Shown one piece after another: positions 1-43,051 of a stretch of DNA of 64,000 nt. The translations under genes were made by a program, and so were the position numbers. The notes beneath the pieces were generated by a model. It did no database searches. It had not been told where the DNA came from and saw only the letters and a program-made list of their open reading frames with translations. The stretch's first letter is position 1. Each line of letters opens with the position of its first letter. Location: positions 35,404,451 to 35,468,450 of the forward strand of contig NC_090188.1 of NCBI RefSeq assembly GCF_024679245.1, in the 5' to 3' direction. Source of the stretch: Pseudorasbora parva (lineage: Eukaryota; Chordata; Actinopteri; Cypriniformes; Gobionidae).

Positions 1-124
1 GTGGTCACCCTAGTATGGAAGTATGGCATCAACATGTCCGGTGTCCTTTATTTAGAACAATGAATGAGACATTCACATTTTAAAAAGAAGTGTGCTTAAT
101 TATTGTAAGGAATAAATATGCACT

Positions 125-1290
125 TGTAGTAGACAGCAATGGCCATTGTTATTGTGTGAATTTTGTGTTTTGCAAAGTTTGCTTCTTCAGTTGTTGTGGT
201 GTTGATTCACATTGTTTCTAGATTATATGCAGACTGATCAGATGCATTTACATAACTGCAGAACGCTTCACTGGGAAAAAATACAAATAAAAAAAACCCA
301 ACTTTAAATGTTATTTTGGCCCTGGCACAAAATTACCAGTTAGCATCATTTTACATCAGCACATGGGAAAGTGTGAATAAGTACTAGTCAGGTGAAATTC
401 CTCTATCATTCTAATTGGATTATAAGAGCAGACTGATTGCCACAAAAGCAGAGTAGTAGTTCTTCCAACCAGTGTTACTATGCTAGCAATGGTTACCTCC
501 AAAGCAAGATGTGCAGCAATCACAATTTTCATGAAAATGGACTGACATGTAATGTAAAGAATTTGGACAACAGTTTGGTGTCAAGGGGAGCAGCAAAGAA
601 GTCACTTCTCTGCAAGAAAATCATCAAGGACAGATATCTACAGGGAGTACACGGATTGGACAGCAGAAGACTAGCGCAAAGTTTTTTTCTCTGATGAAGC
701 CTGACTGTTTGAGACATCTGGAAAATCGATTGGGCCGACTTCGGGACAGCTATTAAAATGTTGGATCAGGCCAGGCTACTCCCCATATCTTAATCCCATA
801 GCGAACCTGTGGTCAATCCTCAAAAAGCTAGTGGACAACCAGAAGTCCACAAATTGTGATCAACTATGAGCACTAATAATGGATCGCCATCAGTCAGTAT
901 TTGGCCCAAAAGCTGATATCCAGCATGCCAGAGCAAATGGTAGAGGTTATGAAAAAGGTCAACACTAAATATTGGCTCTTATTGGCATATATTGAATGCC
1001 AATAAAAGCTTTTAAAACTTATGAAATGCTTATCAAGTGTAGTTTTTTATAGTCTTTATCAGAGAGATTTTACTGCTTCACAAAATCCATATTTAAAAAA
1101 AAGCTCACAAAATGTTGTGCTCATAGTTCACATCAAAAACTACAAATATAATCATATTTAGTACACCAATTTAGACGCTATATTTTTAGATATTATATTT
1201 AATTAAAACAAGGGAACAAATTAGTAAAACATGCTGACATAATAGTAATTTTGGGGGGTACAAATTGTTCAGTTGTGGCCACGATATACA
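125..1290 (+). mobile_element. decayed Tc1-like (Tdr/SALT-type) transposon
   Basis: Transposase debris on the + strand. Codons around 630-710 read REYTDWTAED then a stop then RKVFFSDEA, the region of the first catalytic Asp. Codons around 775-960 read like SPDLNPIENLWSILKK with stops and shifts. The end TTTAAAACTTATGAAATGCT and the final TTGTGGCCACGA fit the 3' end of this cyprinid/salmonid family. The left half of the transposase is largely deleted. It lies in the intron before exon a. Old and immobile. Confidence 0.7.
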
Positions 1291-1389
1291 TAATGTTTTC
1301 AGAATGACATGGCTCTGTAAAAATGAAAATGAAAATAAAGAATTGATATTTTCCATAAATTTTATTTTATACGTTTTGCGCACTGTAAC

Positions 1390-1535
<146 letters not shown>

Positions 1536-1595
1536 CTGTATATATACAGTAGTGTACTGTAGGAACACTGTAGGAAAGCACATTCTGGACTTTTT

Positions 1596-1624
1596 AAAAA
1601 TATCATACTTTTTGTCAATTAGAG

Positions 1625-1668
<44 letters not shown>

Positions 1669-1696
1669 TCTAATTGACAAAAAGTATGATATTTTT
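1596..1696. repeat. perfect 33-bp palindrome around a (TA)n core
   Basis: Arms 1596-1628 and 1664-1696 are exact reverse complements, separated by about 35 bases of TA repeat. The whole can fold into one hairpin. Same design as 24210-24315 but with unrelated arms. Confidence 0.9.
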
Positions 1697-1989
1697 TATA
1701 AAGAATTGCTGTAAAATATTTATACATCATGGTATTTAATGTAATGCCCTAATTTATGCCGATAAAAATATATATTATAGAATATTATTTACTGTTATAC
1801 AAGAAACAATGAGAATGAAGATAAAACCTCAGAAGTGCACCGTGCAGACATACGGTAACGGTAAATTATTGATTGTTTGATTTGATTGACTGACTGACTG
1901 ACGGTTTGTTTTGGGATTGACTGCATTGTATGTATCATGGTTAAGATAATACATATCTTTCCTGTAGAATGTGCTTTCCTACAGTGCTT
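1697..1989. other. AT-rich intron, mostly unassigned
   Basis: No coding, RNA or repeat signal seen, except that 1965-1985 is the reverse complement of about 1565-1587, so this interval may be the inner part of a fold-back element. Confidence 0.4.
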
Positions 1990-2148
1990 TCCTGTAGCTC
2001 AAACAGTTGAGTGTGGTGCTAGCAATGCCAAGGTCAAGTGTTTGATTCTCAAGGAAAGCAAGAACTGATAAAATTTTCAAAAGTGTACCTCGAATGCAAT
2101 GTAAGTCCCTTTGGAAAAAAGTGTCTGCCAAATGCATAAATGTAAATA
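1990..2148 (+). mobile_element. tRNA-derived SINE
   Basis: Head resembles a tRNA: CTGTAGCTCAAACAGTTGAG (A-box-like) and GTTTGATTC (B-box-like) 30 bases on. The body follows with AATGCAATGTAAGTCCCTTT and the tail GTCTGCCAAATGCATAAATG, common to a very abundant cyprinid SINE. Several substitutions in both boxes suggest an old copy. It is not a functional tRNA: no cloverleaf can be completed. Confidence 0.75.
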
Positions 2149-2289
2149 TAAGATGCTTTAGACAAAAAATCATAATGGTCATAAACATTGTCCTTTTGAT
2201 TTTGAGGTGAAATATTACCTGGGCATGTTTCCAATGAGATTCACTCTTGAATATCTGAGACAAAGCATACATTATATATTGGTAACTGA

Positions 2290-33450
<31,161 letters not shown>

Positions 33451-33579
33451 ATCTGTGGCACGTATCCCACAGCACCACCTACACCCTGCCAGAGACACTG
33501 GACTTCCTGTGGACAGTCCCACATCCTGCAGAGACAGGAGGAAGTGCAGAGGGCAGGCGGGGACGGATACACTCAGAAA

Positions 33580-33585
33580 AATAAA
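33580..33585 (+). promoter_or_regulatory. candidate proximal poly(A) signal of pde10a
   Basis: Canonical AATAAA 130 bases after the stop codon. It would give a very short 3' UTR. No strong GT-rich downstream element is obvious. Confidence 0.35.
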
Positions 33586-34859
33586 CAAAACATAATGTTA
33601 CCTCAGTGGGTGACGGAGGCGTACACTCTAATGACATCAGGGCTCCCTGGTTGATGGCTGGGACTCAAGTCCACTCTGTGTGGGATCACTTCAGCAGAAT
33701 GGCCGTCATTATTGACAGTACATTTCCTTAGGAGGTTGCTTCTGCATCTTTTCTTTTAGGTGATTATTGTTTCTTTTTTTTTCAGTTTCTTTTGTGGTCT
33801 TACATTTAAAGAGGCCTTAAGTACGAACCCGAGTTACGATCTGGTTGGGTGGCTCGTAACTAGAAGACGGTTCGTCTAGTTTAAAATGGTACTTTTTATC
33901 CTGCTGTGGTCTAAAGCATACGCTAAGCTACTTGAGTGGATTTATTTTTTAAGATAGACAGAAGGAATGTTTAGTCAAAGCTAATGCATGAGGCACGATG
34001 AACCCATCGCTCTGGTGGTCTGATGGATGTTTTATATAATATTTTGAGCAAAAATATTTTGCAGTACTTGAAGAAATACAGCCTATTCTGAGTGGAGTTG
34101 AAAACAAAAATGCCCTGCAGCGTGTCCTTCTAAAGCAAAGAGCTTTTGTGACGGCACAAGTCTTACTCTGAACCTTACTGGAGTCACACACTAGTCACGG
34201 TGTTCCTCACGGATATCTGCACCATCTTCCAACCTGATATGAAGTTCAGCTTTAATCAATTGGAACTCATAGCATAAGTGACATTAAAGGGTCATATAAA
34301 GAATCAAATATTCCAGTTTGCAGTGTACATGGAAAACATATCGTAACTTTTAAAACTCGAAAACTTCTTCCCAGCGTTTATTGAAATTAAGCTTCAAAAA
34401 TGCCTAATACAACTTTCTGATGTCAGACTGCCCGCATTTACATGCAACTACAGCTCACCTATCACCAACAAAAATTGCCCTTTTTAATTATATGAATTGG
34501 ATGGGGAGGATAAATGGTCATAAAATACTAAATTATGACTTTACCAATATTATAAGTCAACCTCAGGGGACAAAATGTAAAAAAAAATTAAAAATAAATA
34601 TATCACGAAAAAAAATGTAAAAGTGTGCATTTACATCACACAATTCGGACATTTCTCTCACAATTGTGAGATATAAACTCGCAATTGCAAGTTATGAGGT
34701 CCAGTTCTGAGGGGAAAAGTCAGCTCAAAGTTCTGACATTTTCTTACAATTGCGGAAAAGTCAGAATTGCGAGAAAAAATTTGATTCAGTGGAAAAAGCG
34801 AGCTTTCATACTTATGGCCTATGTACATCATTACTATAAGAAGTAATAGTATATAATGT

Positions 34860-35780
34860 ATATACGAAGAAATACAGGGTGCAATGGCTAAAGGTACACT
34901 GGGGGAAAAGGCTCATTTGCCTTTATTCTCTTTTAAACAACTAAATGGCACAAAAATTCAGAAAAATGACTGATCGGTGATGCAATCGCGGACAGCAACA
35001 CAAAGTTGATTCTACCCTAATTTGATCTATTATTTAATGCTCTTGTTTTATTTATATTGTAGATTTAAGTAGCAAATGAGAATCAATAAAATGACTGTAT
35101 AAATGTTTTAGACAAAAGTCTTTTTTAAGGCAATTAAAGCAACTTTAGTTGGAGAAATATGAAAAAAGTATGGTATTTGGAGTAAACAGATGGTAAATAT
35201 CATATATCACATTGGGTTTATCAGATTTGGTTTCTCAGGTATCACCTTAGAGATAATCACCATATTTATAATTAAATTATCATATTTAAAAAAAACAAAA
35301 AAAACATGGTATTATTCATATAATATAAGAAAATATAATTAATTTGTAAGTACTGTAAAGCTATATTAAATTATTATAAAATTACTTTTTTAAAATAATT
35401 TTCTTTCTGTATTTTTAAAATTAACAATTTATTGACAATATTTTTATTGAACAAAATTATTATTTGATTACTAAAACAGAAATATTAAATTTTTCAAATT
35501 AAACCTAAAATAGTACAAACTTTTATTTGTGTAAATGCTTAGTGCCTTTCGCCTCATGTGTGGGGTAAAAAGCCATTGTCATCTCATACATTTGTATGAT
35601 TTTTAAACAAATTTTGTTTAACTTTTAACTTTTATGATTTATTTTTTACACAAATCTGTTACTCCATCCATGTTCAATAAACCATATATATTTTCAGCAA
35701 TCAGACACTGAGTATTGAAAAGCTTATTTTTGTTAAGGTGTGCCTTTAGCCCCGTTGTACCAAATATGGAACTATTTCTG
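34860..35780. repeat. dispersed repeat, partner of 42480-43030
   Basis: CACCTTAGAGATAATCACCA and the next ten bases (35257-35286) recur as a perfect reverse complement at about 42545-42574, with related sequence on both sides. AT-rich, no coding. Family not recognised. Confidence 0.6.
35085..35090 (+). promoter_or_regulatory. candidate intermediate poly(A) signal
   Basis: AATAAA in AT-rich DNA. It lies within the dispersed repeat at about 34860-35780, so chance or a repeat-derived signal is possible. Confidence 0.2.
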
Positions 35781-36144
35781 ATTCTGAAGCAATTTTAATT
35801 ATTTTCCTGATTTAAAAAAATATATATATTATTATTATATAAGGTACTACAACCCCACCCAACCTGTAAATTAATACAAAAAAAAAGTAAAAGATAAATA
35901 ATTGAACATGTAGGCAAAATGGTGCACTGTGCCCCGCCCTAAAAACATCACTGACCAATCCTGCTTTAGCAACATGGTGCATCTACCGTATAACCAGACA
36001 AAAGTCCTTAAAAGGAATTTGAAAGAAATCCTACAACTGTTTTTTTCTTCTTCTTTTTTTTTGCCGTAGCACTTATAATAATGACACCAAAAAGATAAAC
36101 ACATTATTCCCTTTTCCAAATCTAAATAAACATTGTGAAGTTAA

Positions 36145-36532
36145 AGGTGCAGTGTGTAGTATTTTTGAGGATCTATTGAAAAAAATGCAATATAATATAC
36201 ATAACTATGTTTCCAGTGGTGCATATAAAGACCTTACATAATGAACTATTATGTGTTTTAATACCTTAGAATGAGTCGTTTCTATCTCCATACACCACGG
36301 GTCCCCTTACAGTGAAATCTCCAATTTTCACTGTCATGTTTCTACAGTAGCCCTAAATAGACAAACTGCTCTACAGAGCGCTAGCTATTCTCTGCTGCCT
36401 CCGAAGATGACATTTTTGTCCTGTGTCGGCCACCGTAACTTCTCCATGCGCTTCGAAAGAGAGGGGTGGGCAGGGGTGATTGCAGCTCACAGCCTCACCA
36501 CTAGATGCCACTAAAATGCACACATTGCACCT
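36145..36532. mobile_element. TTAA-flanked MITE
   Basis: TTAA at 36141-36144 and 36533-36536. Termini AGGTGCAGTGTGTAGTATTT and AAAATGCACACATTGCACCT are inverted. 388 bp with GC-rich core, no ORF of note. Confidence 0.8.
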
Positions 36533-36536
36533 TTAA

Positions 36537-37557
36537 TGCAATGAATAAAACCTTACTCTCAATCACAATAGAACATAATTCACATTATTCAAAGATTTAC
36601 TCACGTTACTGAGTAATTTAACCATTTCTTTTACACTAAATCAGCAGATGCTTTGCAACATCACTCTTCATGAGCGCATTTGGTTAAAATAACGCAGTTA
36701 ACGCAGAAATCTCTCATTCTGTACAGCTTGTCTGAATGAGTAACCGGGGTGGTGGAGCTTCGTGAAGGGTGAAAATGCATCTGACAATGACAGTTGCACA
36801 TTTTAGGGAGTACGATTTATTTAATCTACAGAAATGGTTGAATACAGGCTGAGGTGAATTTCAAAAAACAATCTAATGCCTATGTTTCAAATGGCTGAAT
36901 TTAGTTTCATGTTTTTTTTGTTTTTGTTTTTTGTAACTGTAAGAGGCACCTGCAGTCCCTGCAGACAATAATGGAGCTCTGACTGACTGATGGCCTTCTG
37001 TAAATACTGCAGGACTGATGAGTGAATGTAATCAATACTGTCACAAACTGCTTCAAGATGCCTGTTAGTTTTAACGTGTACCAAAGGTGTACACCATCGG
37101 ATATGGGAATGTTAAACATGGCTTCCAATGGTTGTGTCGTCATGCGACATGCACACTGTGTAGAGAGATTGAGTTTGGAGATGTAAGCTACATTCTAATG
37201 GTGCTATCTTAGGCAGTCATGCACTTTCTGATCCTGTGCACACAGTGTGTGTGTGTGTGCGTGTGAGTAATGCTACCAACCCCACCTACGGAGTCAGAGT
37301 TGAGAGGATGTTTTCAGCACCGCTCACCTCAGTCACCAAGATCATCCACAACCAGTTGTCTTTCCCCTCATATGCACTATGTTTAGAGACGATTATTATG
37401 GTTATTAATGTTATTGCTCCTATTATATTATTATTGCCACAATTATTGATTATTACCATGGTTATTTTGTTAATTAGAGTTAAATTTTAAATTAACTTAT
37501 ATTTTTTATACAAAGTTTAGCATTTTTGTTTTGTACAGAACAAATTGTACATTATGA
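36537..37557 (+). other. unique-looking 3' UTR sequence
   Basis: No repeat recognised; a short (GT)n at 37243-37260. Ends at the AATAAA of 37558. Assigned to the pde10a 3' UTR by position only. Confidence 0.35.
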
Positions 37558-37563
37558 AATAAA
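37558..37563 (+). promoter_or_regulatory. candidate distal poly(A) signal of pde10a
   Basis: AATAAA in the context GTACATTATGAAATAAAGCG, followed within 40 bases by TGTT/TTG-rich sequence. The 850 bases before it look unlike the repeats around them and resemble unique 3' UTR sequence. Best guess for the distal cleavage site. Confidence 0.4.
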
Positions 37564-37585
37564 GCGAATGGTCATTTAGAGAAAT

Positions 37586-38386
37586 GTATACTGTTGCCTG
37601 AGATAACTGTCTCAACTCGAAATGTGAGAGCAGTGATTACTTTTATTAAATATTTCTGACAAATTCAAATTGTGTAATATTTATTTATTTAAACATGGAA
37701 AGGTTTATAGTAATCAGTCTATTTGCAATGGAGATTAATATTTGACAGGAAATTGAAGCATAGCAATGAGTTTAATTATAATAACATTTAAAGGGGCTAT
37801 ATGTAGAATTCAGAAAACCTTGTTATTAGCGACACTGGTGTCTGTTAAGTGAACTGCAGCCAGCAACTTATTACTCGTGCTCTCACGTACAAGAGACTGA
37901 ACATGGTTCAAGGCCCCGATATACTCACGACCATTAGGGATGGGTACCGAACCCCTCTATTAAATGAGCGGCGTTGCTAAATTATGAAAGGCCACAGTAT
38001 CCATAAGATCTGATGATATCTGTTATGCTGTCCGTACAGGAGGAATTAAGAAAATGCACATACTATTTATTATTTCTATATAGGGGAGCGTGGGGCACAA
38101 CCTAACGTGGGGTTAGTTGTATCACATGGTTTAACACTTTCCACACAGGCCAGGATGACGAAACTTTATTTACTAGTTGCCATATCGACACTATAGAGGA
38201 AAATTGTGCCAAAATTAAAATAAAAAAAATCTTTGGAAGATAATCACTGAACATTTATTTTACCATAGCAAAAGTACATTTCTTAAGTTTATTTTTCATC
38301 TGTTTCATTTTTTGTTTTGTTTTTTAAATAAGACATCTGATATTATCTGAATCTTCTATCTGTAATTTAACAGTTGAGATCATTCT
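37586..38386. other. intergenic, nothing recognised
   Basis: AT-rich sequence without coding signal; possible fragments of dispersed repeats near 37790 and 38095. Confidence 0.45.
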
Positions 38387-38451
38387 TTAAAGGGATACTT
38401 CACCGCTTTTTCATATTAAACTGTTATTCCCTAACTAAGCCGAGTTGATAC

Positions 38452-39461
38452 TAGGGGTGTCCATGGTTAACCGATTGACCGATAAAAATTGCGTAACCGA
38501 GTGAAAAATTTTGCTCGGTTAAGTGGCGTCAATGACGTGCTTTGAATTTAGTTGTAATATATTTTTGCACCCCTAGAGACCGCCAGAGCGCTCCCAGACA
38601 TTTGTAATATCCACAAGAAGAAGTCATGACCAGCTTAGTTTCTAAGCGGGCAAAGAAAAGTAGAGCGTGGTGGGAGCACTTTAAAATTGAGAGTGACGGG
38701 GCAAAATGTAAGTATTGCAATGCAGTGCTTACCTCATTTTTCAGGCTATAAGTCGCTCCGGAGTATAAGTCGCATCAGTCAAAAAATGCGTCATGAAGAG
38801 GAAAATAACATAAGTCACACTGGACTATAAGTCGCATTAGGGCAGAAGCAGAGCGGGAGCCGCGCGCGCTGTGCATAACGGATCAGAAGAAACAAAGTTT
38901 GAAGTGAGAAACCTGTGAAAGACTAGCGATAAAGCAGACGTTACTTTAACTGTAATGAAGAAAACAAAAAAAGCTAACCGCGGACTGAAAGCAAGATGGC
39001 CAGAGCTGAAGGAACGAGTCCACAGATGCTTGAACTCTCTGCTGGGAGAGGCTCAGCCGTGCGAGTCAAACGCTGTGTCTGTGTGAATCATTCTCGGCTG
39101 CATACTTTACTACATGCTCTAATCGTGCAGGCGCCCTTGCGGCCACTTGCATTGCTCGTGAACTAGAGCGCATCTCATCCTAATTTAACGAAATTCAGCG
39201 TACGCCTCATAGACATGAAATATATCTTAAGAAAGCTCGAAATTTCTTTTAACAATTTAAAACGAAAAGAAATAGGCTACTCTCGGATTATGTAATCCAT
39301 GATGTGCATTTCTCTCTATATGCGCGTTCACTACGGAGATGGCGGTCGTCAAATTATTGAACTAAAAATAATAACCCTGACGCACACTATGGTTAACCGA
39401 GTATTAACTGCTAAGGGCATCGGTTAACGGTTAATGAAAAACTTGAAAACGTGCAGCCCTA
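38452..39461 (+). mobile_element. hAT-like transposon relic, nested
   Basis: Starts TAGGGGTGTCCATGGTTAAC and ends AAACGTGCAGCCCTA; inner ends share GGTTAACCG/CGGTTAA motifs. GTTGATAC (38444-38451) and ATTGATAC (39462-39469) form an 8-bp duplication with one mismatch. The uninterrupted host sequence is seen at 54736. It carries a BED finger start and a further nested repeat of GTATAAGTCGCAT phrases (about 38735-38850). Confidence 0.75.
38626..38751 (+). pseudogene. BED zinc finger of a hAT transposase, truncated
   Basis: ATG at 38626 gives MTSLVSKRAKKSRAWWEHFK, then IESDGAKCKYCNAVL, the first half of a BED finger (aromatic pair, C-x2-C). The His-x-His half is missing: an insertion with ATAAGTCGC phrases follows and a stop comes at 38751. 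Confidence 0.65.
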
Positions 39462-39803
39462 ATTGATACACACCTCTCTCGTCTGAGTGCGTGCACTTAA
39501 TCTCTCTGACGCGTGGTGACGTTCTGATAGCATTTAGCTTAGCCCACTACGCCCAGTTCATTCACTATAGTACCAAACAGAGATCAAATTAGAAGCGACC
39601 AAACACCCCCACGTTACATAAAATAAAACGTGGCGCTTTTCTAAGCGGATTAAAAAGGAGAACTATAATGTATGGCGGAATAGCACTTCTGAGAGTATTT
39701 CGACTCGGCACAGTAAAAAGTCCCGGCTGAAACATCCTCCCTCACATCTCCCCCTCCCTCTCTCATTTCTGTCAATAGGGGGGAGGATTTTTCATCCCTT
39801 TAA

Positions 39804-39910
39804 AGGGTTAGTTCACCCAAAAATGAAAATTATTTCTTTAATTACTCACCCTCATGTTGTTGAACAAAGACCTTTGTTCATCTTCAGAACACAAATTAAG
39901 ATATTTTAGG
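39804..39910. repeat. one end of a TTAA-type MITE
   Basis: AGGGTTAGTTCACCCAAAAA to AACACAAATTAAGATATTTT is the left end of the 15889-16672 family. The rest is missing or overwritten by the next element. Confidence 0.7.
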
Positions 39911-39911
39911 C

Positions 39912-40690
39912 TGTGTTCACACTTGTAGTTCGGTTTGTTTGGTTCGTTTGGACCGGACCAAAAAAAAAAAAAAACATATAGTCCTGGTCCGCTTAGCGTT
40001 CACGCTGGCATTTTTAACAGCGGATCTAAAGTTACCGAACCAAAGGCATAGGGAGACGCTCACAACCTGATTGGTCGGCTTATATGATGTAGGAGCTTGC
40101 TTACCGAACATTCAAACAATGCTGTGTGCTGGATTAAACGCCATCATTTTATGCATGTACATATGAACTCATGAGCTCATAAAATGTTCAAAACATTCAA
40201 AACAGCAGCAGGATTTCCTCCGTTGTATGCAGAAAAGAGACGGCCGTCTCTTATGTAAAAGTTTGGCAGTTCTGTCGTCTGGGAAACACAGATCCAGGAA
40301 GAACCAGGTATGCTTTTTGTGCATTTTTTTCTAGCATTTTCGAAACATGCTCGTCGGACCAAATATTGACAAGGCACTTCCTCGTTGCTCCACGTTTGCC
40401 CTCTAACGTTAACGTTATTCATTTTGGATACACCGATCTTTCTGCGTCGTCAAATCAACTGACTATGCGTCACATCTTGTGACATTACGTCCGGTTTTTG
40501 ATTTGTTTACATGTATTTGGTCCGTGTTGCGTTCATATATCAATCAAACTGCACCAGAGTTCGTTTGGAAGTGGACCGAGACCCATTTTTTAGCGGCCTC
40601 GGTCCGCTTGTTTGGTGCGCACCAAGGTTCCGACAAAGTTCTTTTTTGTTCACTTATTGGAAATACTAGTTGCGAACATCCTAAAGCCAT
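39912..40690. mobile_element. MITE with GTGTTCACACTTGTAGTTCG end
   Basis: Left end TGTGTTCACACTTGTAGTTC followed by GGTTTGTTTGGTTCG. The right part holds GGTCCGCTTGTTTGGTGCGC and TTTTTTGTTCACTT, a decayed inverse. No transposase. Right border approximate. Confidence 0.55.
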
Positions 40691-40952
40691 CCCCTCTGCT
40701 GAAATGTGACGTTTAGATGAATATGTATATACGCTTTCCTCTCAATAACAAAATAAACTCAACAAAAATGAGGCTGAGAAAGCGACAGTTAAGAAAGCAT
40801 CCGATCATTGCAACAATGTGGACATGTTTGCACCAGCTCAGCAATTCACCAGCATCATGATAGATGAGGTCATTAAAATTACACTGTCATGTTAATTATA
40901 AATAAATTACAAACAATACTGGACCATGACCATGAGAGACAGGGGAACTTAA

Positions 40953-42303
40953 AGGGTCATGAAACCCCAAAACACTTTTTTTGAGATGTAAACAGATATG
41001 TATCGGCTGCACATCATTGAAAACACTAAGGGTACTCATTAATGGTATTCATATGTGAAAATAGTTATTTTTGCATTTTTCAGAGCGATTTCTGTCTTCC
41101 GGTTTGAAAAGCTTAGTCGGAGCAACGTCACAAATGCTGACGTCAGCACGGCCTTTTCGGCCCAAGTATGGGCTGCTGGGCACATGCTGACGTCGACCGC
41201 TCCAAGCGATTCTCGATGTATATTCATGACATAAAGCTCATTCAGTCCAATCCCTGCGCTGTAGTATGCATACAAGATAATTTAGTTAATATGCATGAGA
41301 CAGTCACTTCTGTCAGGGTCGTCTTACATCATTATTGTAGAGATATGGTGGGGAAGTTTTGGAAGCAGCGTGCGGAAAAGTCACGGAGGAAAGCTAGGCG
41401 TTGTGCTGATACGAAGTAACGTAAGGGCGCCGAGCGAGCTGTAACCGGCGCCGTCTGTGGAAGCCTTTGCTACAAAGGCTTGGTAAAGTAACAGTCACCT
41501 GAGAAATCGCACGCCGAACCTGCAAGCGTTGACTATCTATGTCAGGAGTGCAAAATAACCAATCTGTAATCTGTAGGCTAATGAACAAAAGCCACGTCCT
41601 CTCCGTTTTATTTGTCGTCACAGCCATGCACTAAACCACATGTGTTCGGGCTCTTAGTGAAACAGTGTGCAGATTTGGACAAATATAGATTTAGCTGCCG
41701 AGTGATAGACAGCGCGGATCGTCACGACAACCCAGCGCGCGTCGCTCTGCTTCAGATGCGCGGTCGAGACTAGCCTCAAACCCCTTCGCTTTTACCCCGA
41801 TCTAGAATTACACATCTCTGTCGCATCGCATGTTGGGTGGTTCACGTTCTCTTATCACGTCGGCGCGTTGTTCATCTTGCCAAACAGCGTGCATATTTGG
41901 ACAAATATAGTTTTATCACGTTTGCAAAATATTTCGTCATGCAGAATAATCTTTATTTTCATTTCTCACTGAATTATGCTGGTTTGAAGAGCTGAATGAT
42001 TTGCGATCTCTGCTGCACGCCACTCATAGCTCTCTCATTCGCTGTACTCATCACTCATTTAATCTCACTGTGGTAAACAATGCCAACGTGAACCAAGAAC
42101 ATGTCTCAGAACCGCTGTAACTGCTGCTGTTGGTATCGCTAATCTTAATGCACCTACTGACACTCCCCTATTTATGCAAACCATTCCCTCTTTCCACACA
42201 ATACCATCCCACCTTTTCACAGTCGACCACTCCCCTTTTAACAAGCTTTTTCAAATCGAAGGTGTGAAAAAACACCGCTGCAGCAGGGGGGTTTCATGAC
42301 CCT
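40953..42303. mobile_element. TTAA-flanked 1.35-kb element with a DIRS-like segment
   Basis: TTAA at 40949-40952 and 42304-42307. Ends AGGGTCATGAAACCCCAAAA and GGGGGTTTCATGACCCT. Inside, about 41700-41890 (GATGCGCGGTCGAGACTA; CCCGATCTAGA; GGTGGTTCACGTTCTC) resembles internal DIRS sequence at 57580-58050. No intact reading frame. Confidence 0.75.
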
Positions 42304-42307
42304 TTAA

Positions 42308-43030
42308 AGGGATACTTCAGCACTGGGAAGATGAATCTGTATTTAAACTGGGTCATTCATGTAGAAATGTGAATTATTTTTGAATTTGGTGCTTTCAGAC
42401 TGAGAAAAGACAGAAAATGTATGTTTGTCTCATGGCAATGAAAGACAACAATTCCCAGAATGCTTCGCTGCCCTATGAGTAGGAACAATAAATTATATTT
42501 TATTATATATGCTTAATATCAAATTTTGAAATTGGATGGTTTCATTATAAATATGGTGATTATCTCTAAGGTGGACACCCAACTTAATATATGATACTTA
42601 CAATGTGAATTTATGTCATGTCAACAAATGGAAAAGTCAGCCAGCTGTTTATTATCATGTTAAATATGCTGCCCTTTGCCCCAACAGCAGGGGATCCTTT
42701 TACCCCTAATACCATACTTTTACAAAAACTGTTGCTTTAATTACCTTGAACAAAAATGACAAATATTAACAAGACATTTCTTTCAAAATATATTCAGTAA
42801 TTTTAGCAATTCTTGTCTCTTAAATCTACAGCATTTTTAAAAACATCAAACGTTAGATCAAATGAGAGCAGAATAAACTTTGTGCTGCTGCCAGTGTTTG
42901 CATCAAAAATCAGGCAAATTTCCGCGTGCATCTTGAGAAGCTGATGTTTTGGACAGTGCTGAGGCAAGTTTTTATGCCTTGTTTAGAGGAAAAAGAAATC
43001 AAAGTAGCCCTTTACCCCATGGAGCCTTTA
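42308..43030. repeat. end of a second TTAA-type element, then a dispersed repeat
   Basis: AGGGATACTTCAGCACTGGG starts directly at the TTAA shared with the previous element and matches the 38391 family end. About 42480-43030 is the inverted partner of the 34860-35780 repeat. Confidence 0.6.
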
Positions 43031-43051
43031 GTCCTGTTGAATGGTTTTTAA

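Larger units (their letters stand above)
33451..37585 (+). other. pde10a: probable long 3' UTR of pde10a, extent uncertain
   Basis: No coding exon was found after the TAA. The stretch is unspliced-looking, AT-rich DNA with several AATAAA motifs (33580, 35085, 35676, 37558). It also carries a dispersed repeat (about 34860-35780) and a TTAA-flanked MITE (36145-36532). Long 3' UTRs are usual for PDE10A, but where this transcript ends cannot be decided from sequence. Confidence 0.4.
38391..39799. mobile_element. TTAA-flanked element split by a hAT relic
   Basis: TTAA at 38387-38390 and 39800-39803. Ends AGGGATACTTCACC and GGATTTTTCATCCCT. The stretch 39462-39760 has a second copy at 54726-55100 (GTGCGTGCACTTAATC; AGCATTTAGCTTAGCC; ACTATAATGTATGGCGGAAT). 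The 1010-bp hAT relic interrupts it at 38452-39461. Confidence 0.7.

Noticed and set aside
1990..2060. tRNA gene
   Set aside because: A- and B-box-like motifs are those of a SINE head; acceptor and anticodon stems do not pair and SINE body sequence follows.
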